From: Balaenoptera acutorostrata
Lineage: Eukaryota > Chordata > Mammalia > Artiodactyla > Balaenopteridae
Direction: 5' to 3'
DNA: 64,000 nucleotides
Assembly: GCF_949987535.1 (NCBI RefSeq)
Contig: NC_080072.1
Coordinates: 56,768,460 to 56,832,459 of the forward strand
Positions within the stretch are counted from its first letter, which is position 1, and each line of letters opens with the position of its first letter. The translations under genes were made by a program, and so were the position numbers. This document shows, one piece after another, positions 35,108-46,765 of this stretch. The notes under the pieces were generated by a model. The model saw only the letters and a list, made by a program, of their open reading frames with translations. It searched no databases and was not told the DNA's origin.

Positions 35108-36210
35108 AAAAATATAATAAAAATGTACTCTGGGGTTTATAACAAAAATATTATTTATAACAGCAATAGCACAAAGGGCAGCAGATAGTCAATGGAATTA
35201 AGATTTTAATATTCTATACTTTATATTATGGAATAATTTAACTCAAGGTGGATTGTAATAAGATAAGGATACTTTTTACAATTCCTAGAGCAACCAGTAA
35301 AAAATAATTTAAAAATGTAAGAAGCCAGTAGAGGAGATAGAATACTAAAAAATAATTAACTAAAAAAAATTAAAAGGCAGGAAAAGAATGACCAAAATAA
35401 CCAATCTAGAATAAAAAGGACAAATAGAAAAAATGGTATGATGTAATATAAACCCAAGTATATTAATTATTAAACTAAATATTAATGGGCCAAACATTCC
35501 CATTGAAAAGCAGAGACTGTCCTACTAAATATAAAAGCAAGAACCAGGGGCTTCCCTGGTGGCGCAGTGGTTGAGAATCTGCCTGCCAATGCAGGGGACA
35601 CGGGTTCGAGCCCCAGTCTGGGAAGATCCTACATGCCGCGGAGCAACTAGGCCCGTGAGCCACAATTGCTGAGCCTGTGTGTCTGGAGCCTGTGCTCCGT
35701 AACAAGAGAGGCCACGATAGTGAGAGGCCCGCGCACCGCGATGAAGAGTGGCCCCCACTTGCCGCAACTGGAGAAAGCCCTCGCACAGAAATGAAGACCC
35801 AACACAGACATAAATAAATAAATAAATAAATAAATTAATTAATTAAATAAATAGTTTTTTTTAAAAAAAAGCAAGAACCAATAATATTTTTAAAGAGATG
35901 TTTATAAGAGATGTACTTTAAATATAAAGACACAAAGCAGTTGAAAGACAAAGGACACAAAAAGAAATTCACACAAATACTAATTATAAGAAAGCAAGTG
36001 TGTCAATATTAATAAAAGTAATCTTTAGACAAGAATTATAACCAGAGAAAATGGACATTTCATAATGAAAGGGTGGATTCACCAGAAAGATCTAACAATT
36101 CTAAAATGCAAATACACCTAATAAAAGTTTAAAATATGAGAAGCCAAACAACCATAACAATCACAATAACAGCAACAAACAGAGCTAAAGGGAGAAATAT
36201 ACAAATCAAC
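35108..36210 (+). mobile_element. Old L1 fragment, ORF1-ORF2 spacer and early ORF2
   Basis: Plus-strand L1M-like text: aaggtggattgtaataagat, cctagagcaaccagtaaaaa, then gccaaacattcccattgaaa and the aagagatgtactttaaatat to ataaagacacaaagcagttg stretch. A CHR SINE interrupts it at 35,547-35,866. No frame remains. Confidence 0.72.
35547..35866 (+). mobile_element. CHR SINE
   Basis: Forward CHR SINE with head ggggcttccctggtggcgca, box B GGTTCGAGCCC, and an (AAAT)n/(TTAA) tail. Perfect 14-bp target duplication AAAAGCAAGAACCA at 35,533-35,546 and 35,867-35,880. Confidence 0.96.
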
Positions 36211-37325
36211 AATCATAGTTGGAGATACTACACCCCCTTCTCCATAACTGACAGATGATGCACAAGGAGGCCTTAATTTCTCTCTGACTGAAGAGGTTGC
36301 TCCCAGAAGAAAGAAGGAAGAAGCATGGTCTAATCTCCTTGTCAACATGATACCTACATCTTTTCTAAATAGAATGATAATATTTACCAGGAAGAGAGGC
36401 CTTATGTATAGAACATTTTTTAAAAGGATGTTTGTGGTTGAGTATTTCTTTATTATATATTTTGTAAATAAATACAGAATGTGGATTTATGACACATGCG
36501 TCCCTGGAGAAAGTCACATAAGCTATACAACTCCCTGGGAGTATTAAATGCAGATGTTCTGTAACTCAAATGCTCTCCTTCTAAGTGAAATAACCCTGCA
36601 AACACTCACTTGGAGGTCGTATCTATTACCGTGGGCCACAGAGTATGTGTCCAATAAAGGAAGAAACCTGCAAAGTTGAAATCAATGTCTCTGACCTCTC
36701 CTTGCTTTGTCTGAGCCTCTTGATAGACTGCTGTATCTTTGAAATTAATTATAAAACTTCATAGTAGGTAAGTTCTCTGATGTGTGTGAGTTTGATCTGC
36801 AAACTAATGTTTTGTGTTAACTGAATAGAAAAAGCAGGGGGAAAATGTAGTATAAAATGCTTAAGAAGACTATCAACCAATTTAAACTAATTGATATTTA
36901 TAGAATATCACACCCAACAAATGAAGAGAGCTCACCTTTTTTCAGGTGGACATGGGAAGTTCACCAAGATATACAATATAGTGGTCTATAAGACAAGTTT
37001 AAATACATTTAAGTATTGAAATCATGTGTTTTATAATGTTCATCGAGCACTCTTGATTAGCACCAAGGTAAGCTTTGGTGAGATTTTTTATCATTTCTAT
37101 GTGTCTGGACTACAAGAAGAAATCAATGGGGGAGGAGATTTATAAATCAGCATTCATGTAAGACAAATCAAAATAATGCCTCTATTATTTCAATCAATAA
37201 ACCATTTTTATTCCCAACATCTGATATACACATTGTGTCCATCTGTTTGTATTCTGAATTGACAGCTTTGTCTTATACCAAAACAAACCTTTCAAAGGAA
37301 TGTCAATAAAATTAAAAATTTTAAA
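36211..37325. other. Unique intronic sequence
   Basis: This lies in the intron between GDPD exons B and C. No repeat, RNA gene or splice-bordered exon was recognised. Short open frames at 36,118-36,348 (minus) and 36,347-36,547 (plus) have no motifs. Confidence 0.5.
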
Positions 37326-38060
37326 AGAAAAACAATAAAGTATTGAAATCATATAGAGTTGTTCTCTGGTCACAGTGACCTTAAATCAGAAGTCAATAAC
37401 ACTAGAGTAGATGGAAAATCCTCAAATTTTAAAAAAGTTAGCAACACGTTTCTAAATAATCCATGAGTCAAGTGGGAAATATAAAAATTTTTAAATATTT
37501 TAAACTGGATAATAAGAATATATCAAAAATATTTGTAGAATGCTTGCAGGGAAATTCATAGCTTTAAATGTTTACATTAGCAAAGAAGATCTAGAAACAA
37601 TCACCTAATTTTCTGCTTCTAAAAGAGCAAATTAAACCTAAAGGAAATAGAAGAAAGAAAATAATAAAGATAACAGCAGTCAACGAAATAGGAAAGAAAA
37701 TGTGCAACAGAATAAAGCTAACGAAGCCAAAATTTGGTGTTTTGAAATGGTTAATAAAACTCATAAACCCCTGGCAAGACTGACCAAGAATCAGAGGGAA
37801 AATAAAAATTTCCAGTACCAAAATGTATTGGAACTACAGGTGACAGTTGCACAACATTGTGAATGTACTAAATGTCACTGAATTGTTTACCTTAAAATGG
37901 TTAACTTTATATGAATTTCACCTCACTAAATTTTTAATAAATTAAAAATTTTTTAAACACTTAAAAATTCCCACATCAGAAATAAAACAGAGGGCATCTC
38001 TATATTCATATAAGTTTGATCAAAGTAATGTATTTAAAGCATTCTCAGTCAAAATGGCAA
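37326..38060 (+). mobile_element. Old L1 ORF2 and 3'-end fragment
   Basis: Plus-strand L1 text: cttaaatcagaagtcaataa, agggaaattcatagctttaa and gaaatagaagaaagaaaata, then at 37,840-37,940 an L1 3'-end phrase, gttgcacaacattgtgaatg through atgaatttcacctcactaaa. The piece after 37,960 is a further short L1 scrap. Confidence 0.72.
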
Positions 38061-38560
38061 GGTCACAATGTTTTGTGAGTGTGGTCTGATGGAAGTAAGC
38101 ACTGATCACAGAGAATGTATTGGAAATGTGATCATAATAAAGTATTCTGGTCATGAACAGTATACAAATAACACGTTATAACCGCTTAACTTCTTAAAAT
38201 TTAGTGTTTCTTGAGGGGAATGACTTGGAATAAAGTCTGCTCATGAACGGTCATGATCAACCTTGTATTACAGGCATACGGAAAAAACCCTTATTCTTCT
38301 TATTAGAATATATAGTTTCCTTAAGAAAAAGGATGATGCCTCGCTTATGTTGACTTTTCACATAAAACTAGCATGGCGCACTGTACATATTACTACTCAG
38401 TGAATATCTGCTGAGCTAAATTAAACTGCTTGATTTTCTAATAGGACTCAGGATATGATCTCTCTTAAGTCTGATGCCAGCTGAAACTATGCCCATATAA
38501 CTACGGCCAAGGAATAACTAAAGGCTTATTAGTGAAAGAATTTGGACTCTGGAGTCTGTC
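38061..38560. other. Unique intronic sequence
   Basis: No repeat, RNA gene or exon-like segment is recognised between the L1 scrap and the SINE. Confidence 0.45.
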
Positions 38561-38573
38561 AGGCCTATATTTA

Positions 38574-38883
38574 TTTATTTATTTTTTTTTAAAGTATTTA
38601 TTTATTTATATATTTATTTATGGCTGTGTTGGGTCTTCGTTTCTGTGCGAGGGCTTTCTCTAGTTGCAGCAAGCGTGGGCCACTCTTCATTGCGGTGTGC
38701 TGGCCTCTCACTGTCGCGGCCTCTCTTGTTGCGGAGCACAGGCTCCAGACACACAAGCTCAGTAGTTGTGGCTCACTGGCCCAGTTGCTCCGCGGTATGT
38801 GGGATCTTCCCAGACCAGGGCTCGAACCCGTGTCCCCTGCATTGGCAGGCAGATTCTCAACCACTGCGCCACCAGGGAAGCCC
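38574..38883 (-). mobile_element. CHR SINE inside a MIR
   Basis: Reverse CHR SINE with an (ATTT)n tail at its left, a ggctgtgttgggtcttcgtt phrase, the box-B complement gggctcgaacc near 38,817 and end ccaccagggaagccc. Perfect 13-bp target duplication AGGCCTATATTTA at 38,561-38,573 and 38,884-38,896. It inserted into a reverse MIR whose text resumes at 38,897. Confidence 0.96.
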
Positions 38884-39260
38884 AGGCCTATATTTAAATC
38901 TCAGTGTGGTTCCTTACTGACCAACTGTATTAATGTTGGTGAATTACCTAACCTCCTTGAACTTTTCCTCTTTAGAGGCAAGATTCCTCATTCGCAGAAT
39001 GGTGGTGATGATAATTTCCAGGGCACAGCATGTAAGGATGGTGATGATAAAAGCAACATTCATACGACAACATATGAACAACATTATGTTCATACATTTG
39101 CCCAGCATTTTGCCCTGTGCATATATGAATTATGTCACTTAATCCTTTAACCATTCTATCAAGTTACTGTTATCCTTAATTTTCAAATGAGAAAACTGAT
39201 TATTAGAAACTTGTCCAAAGTCACACGTGTAGCTGATGGGTAAGCCAGAATTTCAAAAAG
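38884..39260. mobile_element. Two MIR relics, head to tail
   Basis: A reverse MIR piece covers about 38,897-39,015 (gaattacctaacctccttga, cattcgcagaatggtggtga). A forward MIR piece follows at about 39,150-39,260 (caaatgagaaaactgattat, gtccaaagtcacacgtgtag). The 64-140-codon open frames across them are accidental. Confidence 0.7.
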
Positions 39261-40361
39261 AGCCTGTGGTCTACCAACAGAACTTGACACATAATAAAGG
39301 CTCAATAGTGGAAGCTATTATAATTATTTCCAACTACTAGATTAATCTAAATTATGATTAGGAGAGAAGGAAATCATCTTGGAGCCATTTTCTCTTTGAT
39401 AAAAAAGTAAAAGGAAATAGAAATACACTCAAAACAGAGGAGTAGTTGCGCAAAGAGAAATCTTCTGAATGGGAAAAAGAGGTAAAACATGTATAATTAT
39501 CTAATTCTAAAAGAAAAAAGACATATTTTATGATCATCTCCCCCCATGGCCAGAGAGGCCAGAAAAGTCGGAACATGAACAGAGGTGTATCCAACAGCCT
39601 AGCTCATGGCTTGAGACACAGAAAGATATTTAGGGGAATTTTTACTAGCTCAAGGAGATTTTGGAGATATGTATGTATATCTGAACAAAAAATATATATA
39701 TAAGTTCAGACTGTCTCTGAAGCATTTACAATTATCAGAAAAAAAATTATTTTTAATCTAAGAGAAAGGGAATATGGATTAAATTAAACAGTGATTAATA
39801 ATAGTTAAGTTTGAAAAAGTTACCATTTTATTCCCAGGTGCTTTTAATTCTGAAAAGCTGTCTCTGATTATATATTTATAAATGTGGTGGTTAAGAATTT
39901 CAGTTTCTTCTCACACTTGGCTGTTTTAAGGGTTTTTCTAATAATGTTCTGAATTTTATCTATAAGAAATCTGGCTATCTGGATTACAAAGTTATTTACA
40001 AGGTACTGCAATGCATCTAGTAATGGCAGAAGGAAATCAACAACTTTCTGAGTTCTGACTTTTCAATGATCAGTTTATATAAAAACAAAAACACCAAGCA
40101 TACAAAAAGGTGTGTTGAATGATGAGAGATTGAAGCATGAAGGAGGAGCTGAAGAGTATGTTCCAGGAAGAGTCTACCCTTGATAAATGTTTGTTGGCAG
40201 AGATGGAGGGAAGGGTAAGAAGATGAAAACAGGGGATTCCAAAAAGATAGCCACACACAGAAATCCTGAGGTGGGAGGGGGAACCTAAGTAGCTTGGTTG
40301 GGATGCAGATTTCGTGCAAGTAAGGCAATATATGCCAAAAGAGATGTGGTCAAACACTTAC
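39261..40361. other. Unique intronic sequence before GDPD exon B donor
   Basis: No repeat family or exon was recognised. Open frames at 39,358-39,594 and 40,017-40,357 (minus strand) have no motifs. The only supported function here is the donor of exon B at 40,361-40,356. Confidence 0.5.
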
Positions 40362-40516
40362 CTCAATCCACTGTAGAACAATCTCTTGTAGTCAACATTT
40401 ATTCTACTGATATTTTCTTTTGTGAGGCGTTCAATGGAGAATAACTGGCCCACTTGCTGAAAACCAGGAGCTCTTTTCCTGACATACTCCCTATCAAAAC
40501 CAGGCACCCAAAAAAT
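40362..40516 (-). CDS. GDPD4: GDPD-family exon B, catalytic domain
   Basis: This 155-nt exon has an acceptor reading tttccttacag and a donor GAG|gtaagtg, both canonical. It begins in phase 0 and ends with two bases of a codon. It encodes 51 residues starting [20 protein letters not shown] and ending [19 protein letters not shown] and the following [13 protein letters not shown] fit the segment that in GDPD5-like proteins follows the VMW.P strand. The final AG is completed by the A that opens exon C, giving Arg. The phase match across a 12.75-kb intron is good evidence that no exon is missing between B and C. No frameshift or stop is present, so the gene looks functional here. Overlapping open frames on this strand are read in the wrong phase. 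Confidence 0.86.
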
Positions 40517-41590
40517 CTGTAAGGAAAAACAGGAAGTCTTTCAGTGGATAATCCAGCCGTTTGGGTACAAACAGCCCCAAGTAGAATGGGTGGAGCCCCA
40601 TTCCAGCATGGGTAACAGTCCATAGGGAGCAGAGAGATTCTAGCCCTTGGTGATAGAGTCAACCTGGCCTAATATTGTCTAATGAATTCTTATAATGGGG
40701 CTTTCACCCAGGTTGTTCTGGAGCTGAGTTTTCCCAGTTAACATCATGGGACCAAGGGTCCACTGTGTCCTCACACTAGCCAGAGTGGATGAGGAGCTGG
40801 TACGTGTGGATGAAAGGTGGGAATCATAAACATCTCCTCTGGCTAATGATGCTAAAAATCATCTTTGCAAGGAGTCATTTCCTGCCAACAGGGAATGCTA
40901 TTATGACTCATCTGTGGAAATAGTTCTATTTGCAAAAAGACACATATTTGTTTCACTCATAGCTTTCTTCTATATTCTGAGAATTTAAGACATTTGGAAT
41001 GACTGACTGCCCAAATGCAGAGTTGCTTCTGAAAAACATGATGGAAAAGTCTCTGCTCAAAAAGTCTCTTTATATGTCATTAATGGAAGCCAAGTCCTCA
41101 AAGCCTTAGTGTTCCATACCGAGGCTCTTTCTTGTTTTTTCATAAGGACCAATGGCAATAGAACTTGAGTGGCTTGGCCAATTAAATAAATTATTCCCCC
41201 CAGTGGGGAGCAGCAACTAAGAGAAGAAAGAAGGGGTAGATTCTTTCTCCCCGTTACCTCGAGGCTCTTTCTAATAGCTGTATGCTGGTGATGGTGCAGG
41301 CCACATCATATAGCCATTACACACATTCCCTTTTAACAGAGTGGTGACATTGCATTTGGTTTGTAATAGCAAATAGCTTCAATGTTTTTCCCCACTGATG
41401 TAAATTTAATTGGGTCATTCTTAGATTGCCACATATAGCTGTATAAAGTAGTCATCTCCATTTTTACAGGGAGCAAAATTATTTTAGGATTCCAGGGAAG
41501 ATCTACAAGGTAGGTCAGATTCAGCTGCTACGCTCCTGGGACACGCTACCCACCTCCCAACCTCTACCATAAATACTAAGATAGACATAC
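40517..41590. other. Short GDPD intron between exons A and B
   Basis: A 1,074-bp intron without a recognised repeat. A 13-bp phrase CGAGGCTCTTTCT occurs twice, near 41,120 and 41,262. Nothing else stands out. Confidence 0.6.
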
Positions 41591-41812
41591 CAGATGTTGC
41601 TCAATCTTAGAGTCAAGGATCACGCTTACTACATGGCGGACATACGAGCTTCTGTGAAAATGTCTTGGTGCAGGGGCATTAAGATCAAATATCACAGATT
41701 TTTTTTCCTTCTGTGCAAGTTCCAATAATTCAGTTAGTTTTGGAATCTTCTGATTTCCTGCTTTTTCTCTATCAGCCTCTGATAGGGGCTTCATATTGTA
41801 AAATGGTTTGAA
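41591..41812 (-). CDS. GDPD4: GDPD-family exon A, mid catalytic domain
   Basis: This internal exon encodes 74 residues, from FKPFYNM to SKIEQHL, with no stop. It starts after an acceptor reading tttatttttag and ends at the donor CTG|gtatgt. It begins and ends in phase 0. The stretch [20 protein letters not shown] followed by FDLN is the family's typical strand after the catalytic loop: a helix of Leu and Lys, then the FDL strand, then a proline-rich turn. The neighbouring exon B is 1,074 bp downstream on the minus strand and continues in frame. The upstream exon, expected to carry the HRGAP and ETDV motifs, was not found in the 22 kb that remain. The region from 49 kb on is almost entirely L1. 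The family assignment is firm, and the GDPD4 symbol is less so. Confidence 0.85.
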
Positions 41813-42189
41813 CTAAAAATAAATATATCATAGAAAACATTGGCTCCTGTCAAAAGCATTTTCCAATTCTCCTGCTTTTAGCCCCACACCCAGCCCTACC
41901 TCCATGTTGGTCCATTATCATTCAACCCACCAGGCCCTCCAAAATACTGGTCCTGAGAAAAGATTTGCCAAGAAGAGAAATTAAATGTAACCTCCATAGG
42001 TAATCATGGTATTTGGAATGATTTATTCTATATTGTAGAACCTGTTGTATTTGTACTGAAGGTCCTTCATGTTCTTGTCTTGAACTTCCTTTTCAACCTT
42101 TTTCTTTCTATAACTCAAAGTATTACAATCCCCTTTCAGTTGCACTGGCTTCCACATTTTCTCTCACTGTTCTAGTTTTGTGTAATGGA

Positions 42190-42440
42190 AAGAAAATAGG
42201 CTTTGACTTCAGACTGAATTGAATTCAATCCCAGCTCTATCACTCACTTGCCTTCCTTACCATATCCACCTGTTAAAATCCTATCCTCAAACTGCAAAGC
42301 CCAGTTCAAATGCTACCTCCTTAATGAACCCTCCCTTAAATATTCCTAAACTAAAGAGACTTCAATGGTGCTAAAACCCCAATGACCCATTTTTAGGTCT
42401 TTGTAATTGTATGTCTCATTCTGCCTTCTACAGTCATTTG
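42190..42440. mobile_element. MIR and L2 relics
   Basis: A reverse MIR piece at 42,190-42,255 (ctgaattgaattcaatccca) is followed by L2 text at about 42,265-42,400 (gcccagttcaaatgctacct, ccttaatgaaccctccctta). Both are diverged. The 41,813-42,189 stretch before them shows nothing recognised. Confidence 0.6.
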
Positions 42441-42444
42441 TACA

Positions 42445-42665
42445 TATCCTAGACCAGATTCAAATCCTAGCTTCATATACTTCTTGCTGTGTAACATTGA
42501 TAAAATCATTTAAAATTTCAAAGTCTTCATTACCCTAATATAAAATGGGGAAGGGGAGAAGTAATCTATGTATTCACAGGATTATTTTGAAGGTCAAGTA
42601 TGATAAAATATTTATCAGGTCTAGGAGCGTGTCTGGTACACAGAGAAGTGCACAATTCACAATAG
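42445..42665 (-). mobile_element. MIR SINE relic
   Basis: Reverse MIR: agattcaaatcctagcttca, ttgctgtgtaacattgataa, ctaatataaaatggggaagg and ggagcgtgtctggtacacag, in order. An L2-like piece (ggagtgcaactccctaatgg) follows at about 42,690. Confidence 0.78.
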
Positions 42666-42739
42666 TTCCCTCACTCTTTACTGCTTCTACTGGAGTGCAA
42701 CTCCCTAATGGCAGGAACTGTTATAATTTCTTTGCAGCA

Positions 42740-44765
42740 CACAGCATTTCATCTTATACCTCAGTCCATACACATATTAGCTATACTAAATTTAATAGAT
42801 GGCTACTTTTATTGTCATTTGCCAATTTTAGATCATTTGTAGGTAAAGTCAGTGATAACAGGCTATCTCTCAGGAGAAGGAAGCAGCAGCTACCTCACAT
42901 TTTACCAAGATTCAAATAATCTCTCTTTTTCTCTATACAACTTTATCTTCATTCTCCTTCTCGCCCTTTCTATTTCTTCTCCATCCTTTGACTTCCTAAG
43001 CAACCTGCCCTTTCTCACCTTTTTCTCAAGAAAAAATAAATCACATTGCACAATATTCCCATGCTATACCTGAAGGCAGATAGTAAGTCTGGAATTAAAC
43101 CATGGTCTACATCTGAGTAGAGGTTTATAAGTAAAGGTTTTCTTAATCCTCAGGAAAACAGAAATTTGCTTTGGAATACAAGCTTTTGTTAGATTCTACC
43201 AGATCTAGACCAACTGATTCACTAAATCACTAGACCTTCATGAGGGGAAAATTGTTAAAAGAACAGGATGGGAAAGACCAAGAAAGGATTTAAATAACTC
43301 AGCTGTGCATAATTTTTAAAATGTCCCTGAATGGGCAAAAGGAATAAGAAATGCACTATACAAGGACATTTATTTATGAAACCTTTACTTTAATGATAAA
43401 GTGGATGAAAAATTCAAAATAGTAAAACTATAAAGATTAATCAACAGGAGAGTTTAAAACTAGATTCCAGTAATCTCTAAACAGCATTAATCTCTAAACA
43501 GCATTACAGGGTAGATCTAATATCTGAAGTAAGTTGAGCTTCTTTTTTATATATAAAATGGGGGGACTTATTCAGAAAAATAAACTGGAAAGGGACAATG
43601 CCAGTTTAGACTGTCTCCAATATAAGGTTGAACATTTTTAAAACAGTACTAAAAAGTCCTTGGTTCTCTATGCCTATGCTTAGAAAAATTGCAAGTAGAA
43701 GAGCCAGTGGGTGATCCAATGTATCATATTGGTTTAGAAGTAGGAAAATTATCCAAAATCTGCCCAGTGATGCCACTTTGAGGGAAACAATACCACTCAA
43801 CAGACAATTATGATGAGAACTATCTGTAAATATCAATGAACAACAATACAGTTTTCTTGTTGATACAGGTACAACTACCTTTACTATTAATGTCACTACC
43901 ATAGAAAATCAGATTTCTCAGAGTACTAAAACCAAGAAGTGGGAATTTTTAACAATCTTAAGTCCTTTTCCATGTCTTCATCTATAACTGTCAGAAGAAC
44001 ACTCCTTTCTTCTCTATGGCACATTCTTATCAGTTTTGTTAGGAACCTACTTTGCAAGAACCACCACAAGAAATGTAGCACAGACAAATTACTATCAGGA
44101 GTCACAGAAAATTCTACTGTACATTATCAAATTATAACTATGGACATGAGTATGTTGATTCAAAAAAATAACCAAATAATTGTTCACGGTACCAGAACCC
44201 AAGGGGAAAAGAGGCAGAATAATTGGCGTTAAACCCACAAGAGTTCAGATTGACTCTGTTGACACTGTTGCCTAAGATCCTATTAATGCTGAAGTTAGAA
44301 AAGATCTAAGCCAACTATAACAGGCAATATAACAAGGCTTAATTATCCCTTGCATTAGTCCAAGCAATATGTCTATTTTACATGTTTTTTAAAAACCCCA
44401 AAACTGAGATGGTGGTCTGCCACCAATATTTGTGAGCTATTAACCAAAGAGTTATACCTCATTTTCTAGCACTGCCTAACCTGAATGTACTCTCTTTGGT
44501 CCTATCTTTACTTTCTTTCATGTCCTAGTTTATAAAGATAGCTAATATTTATTGCTTTCACCAGAGCAAAATCAACACTTCACCTGGAAAGTTATGTTTC
44601 AGGCATTTATGGAAGTCCCATCCTACTTTTCTCAAGTCTTAAAACAAGATCTTAAGGATATGCAGTAACCCATACCCATCTTGAAATTCTAAGACTGACT
44701 CTATAATTCTATTCACATAGACTCTAAGGAGAAATTTTAACTCTACAAAATAACAGTTCATTATC
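42740..44765. other. Unique sequence, no gene recognised
   Basis: About 2 kb without recognised repeats or exon structure. A 17-bp unit taatctctaaacagcat is tandemly duplicated at 43,471-43,504. Open frames at 43,606-43,902 and 43,939-44,232 carry no family motif. Confidence 0.5.
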
Positions 44766-45102
44766 CAGGAATCAGCAAACTTACTCTGTGAAGGGCCATA
44801 CACTAAACATTTTTGACTTTGTTAGACATATAGTCTATGTCACAATTATTCAACTCTGCTATTATATTGCAAAAACAGCCATAGACAATACATAAGTGAA
44901 TAAGCATGGCTATGTTCCAATAAAACTTTATTTATGGATACTGAAATTTGACTTCTATATAATTTTTATGTGTCATGAAACATTATTCTTTTGATTTTTC
45001 TTCAACCATTTAAAAATGCAAAAACCATTCTGAGCTCACAAGCTATATAAAAATAGTCAGTGGGCTGGATTTGAACAGCAGGCCATAGTTTGCAAACCCC
45101 TG
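44766..45102 (+). mobile_element. Non-autonomous hAT-Charlie-type element
   Basis: Starts CAGGAATCAGCAAACTT and ends AGTTTGCAAACCCCTG, giving hAT-like inverted ends. Internal phrases gaagggccatacactaaac, cagccatagacaatacataa and gttccaataaaactttattt match a well-known mammalian MER element of this group. An 8-bp target duplication is not visible. The subfamily is not assigned. Confidence 0.82.
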
Positions 45103-46344
45103 ACCTAGGCCATGACCTATTGGCTAAGGAGAGACATAATCTAGTGAGAGATTACAAATTATACAAAATTATCCAAGGCCAAACACTAAAGAAAATTAAG
45201 ATGATTTCTGGGATTAACTGGATGTTGTAGAGTATAGGTAGCAAGCTTTTTTGAAATAGCTCTCTGTATGATTTGACTTACATCTTGGAACCATTCTCAC
45301 AAAACACAGAAAACAGAAAGACCTTCAGTGATCTCAAAATATTTCTTCAACCATCATCTTTGCTGATCTTCCAGATCATCATAAACCTTTCTTTTTGAAA
45401 GTTAAAGGTAAGGCCATAGTCTATGGGTATTAATTTAACAACATGAGATACATCAAAGACTCTGCCTATTAATGCCTATTCGCTGATCCAAGGCTTTTTA
45501 TCTTTGCCTCAGAAAAACATGCAGTCTTAGCTAAATTAGTCTAATAATCTTCAGATCTCATACTAGGTACATCTTTCTATTTTATGGTACCACATTCAAT
45601 ATAATGCCTCTTGTTAACTTAAAATACCCAGTATTTTTATGTTAGTTGATTAATTACAAAATACCTACTTTCTCTTTCTCATATTACCAGTCACTAATGT
45701 AACACGCTTAATAGCAACTGTATTATCCTTATCAACAAAGGAGAATCTCATCATTTCTATAATTTGAGAACTGTCCGCACCTGGAACAGATCTTTTGGAT
45801 ACTCCTGTATCAAATATTGATTTAATGTTATTTATTGATAGGTTAAACTTAAAAATGAAAAAAAGTAATAAATAATAGGCTGATTATGCAATAATTTTTC
45901 TAGATTCCCTTAAAGAATCTCAGATCCATTACCGGATATCAAATTGGCTCAACTGGCCAAAATTATGGCTCTCTCTATGGCATGTGGGATTACTAAAAAT
46001 AAAAGGGTAAATATATACATTGCTTGTTTGCTTTTCAAGTGGTTCACAACTTTGGAATGTTATGGGGAAAAAAAAGAGATTTTTAACCTCTTCAGTTATC
46101 TGTATTAAAAATGAATAATAAATACATGTATTACTAGATGTTTTGGAACTCCCCAAACAAATTGCTGTCCTAAAGGTAGAGCTCCACAGTAAAACAGACG
46201 TTAAAGGAAATGCTTTGGCAGATCATCAACAGATGATCTAAACAGAATGTTCTGATTAATATCCTTAGACAAGGGCCTCTTACAGAGAAGAAAGACCAAC
46301 CTATGGAATTCAAGAATTCCATCATTAATGCAAACTTGGTAATT
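45103..46344. other. Unique sequence, no gene recognised
   Basis: No repeat, RNA or exon-like segment was recognised. Minus-strand open frames at 45,929-46,156 and 46,170-46,394 have no motif or splice support. Confidence 0.45.
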
Positions 46345-46765
46345 GAAGAGAAATTTATTCTCTCACAGTTTGGAGGCCAAAAGTCTAAAACCAAGGTGTT
46401 AGCAGGCCCATGCTCACTCTGGCGGCTCTGGCGGAGAATCTGTCTGTACTAGCTTCAGGTGACTGCTGACATGCCTTGGCCTTCTTTGGCTAATAGCCAC
46501 ATCACTCCAGTTCCTACCTCCGTGATCACATCGCTTCCCTTCTCTGTGTGGTCTCCTCTATATGTATGTCTGTTCTCCCCTTGTCTCTCCATTACAACAA
46601 TACATGATTATATTTAAGGCCCACCCAGATAATCCAGGATAAGCTCCTTCTTTCCAGATCCTTAACTTAATCACATCTTTTGCCTTTATGATAATGGTCA
46701 CAGGTTCTAGGGATTAGCATGTGGCTATATCTTTTCTGGGGTCACCAATCAACCTACTATACCAA
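46345..46765 (-). mobile_element. MLT1-type MaLR LTR
   Basis: On the minus strand it starts near tagtaggttgattggtgacc and ends with tttggcctccaaactgtgag then agaataaatttctcttc. Internal text such as gccacatcactccagttcct on the plus strand is characteristic. It is a solo LTR with no retroviral genes. Confidence 0.8.

Larger units (their letters stand above)
15683..41812 (-). other. GDPD4: Partial GDPD-family gene locus (probable GDPD4)
   Basis: This span covers four consecutive exons of one minus-strand gene for a multi-pass membrane glycerophosphodiester phosphodiesterase, an enzyme family that cleaves glycerophosphodiesters to glycerol 3-phosphate and an alcohol. The exons join in the order 41.6 kb, 40.4 kb, 27.5 kb, 15.7 kb with matching phases (0/0, 2/2, 0/0). 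The introns are about 1.07, 12.75 and 11.69 kb. The last two are filled by L1 and SINE insertions. The family call rests on the conserved order [36 protein letters not shown] and a final hydrophobic segment. GDPD4 is preferred over GDPD2 or GDPD5 from remembered resemblance only. The exons for the N-terminal membrane segments and the HRGA catalytic motif were not seen and may lie beyond 64,000. The exon after 15,683 was not identified. Confidence 0.82.

Noticed and set aside
40399..40662. An 87-codon minus-strand open frame over exon B
   Set aside because: It is read in a different phase from the GDPD exon. The in-phase reading with splice sites is clearly better.
46170..46394. Minus-strand frame with VRGP, looked at as a possible HRGAP catalytic exon
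   Set aside because: No His-Arg-Gly-Ala motif, no splice-bordered frame, and it overlaps the end of a MaLR LTR.
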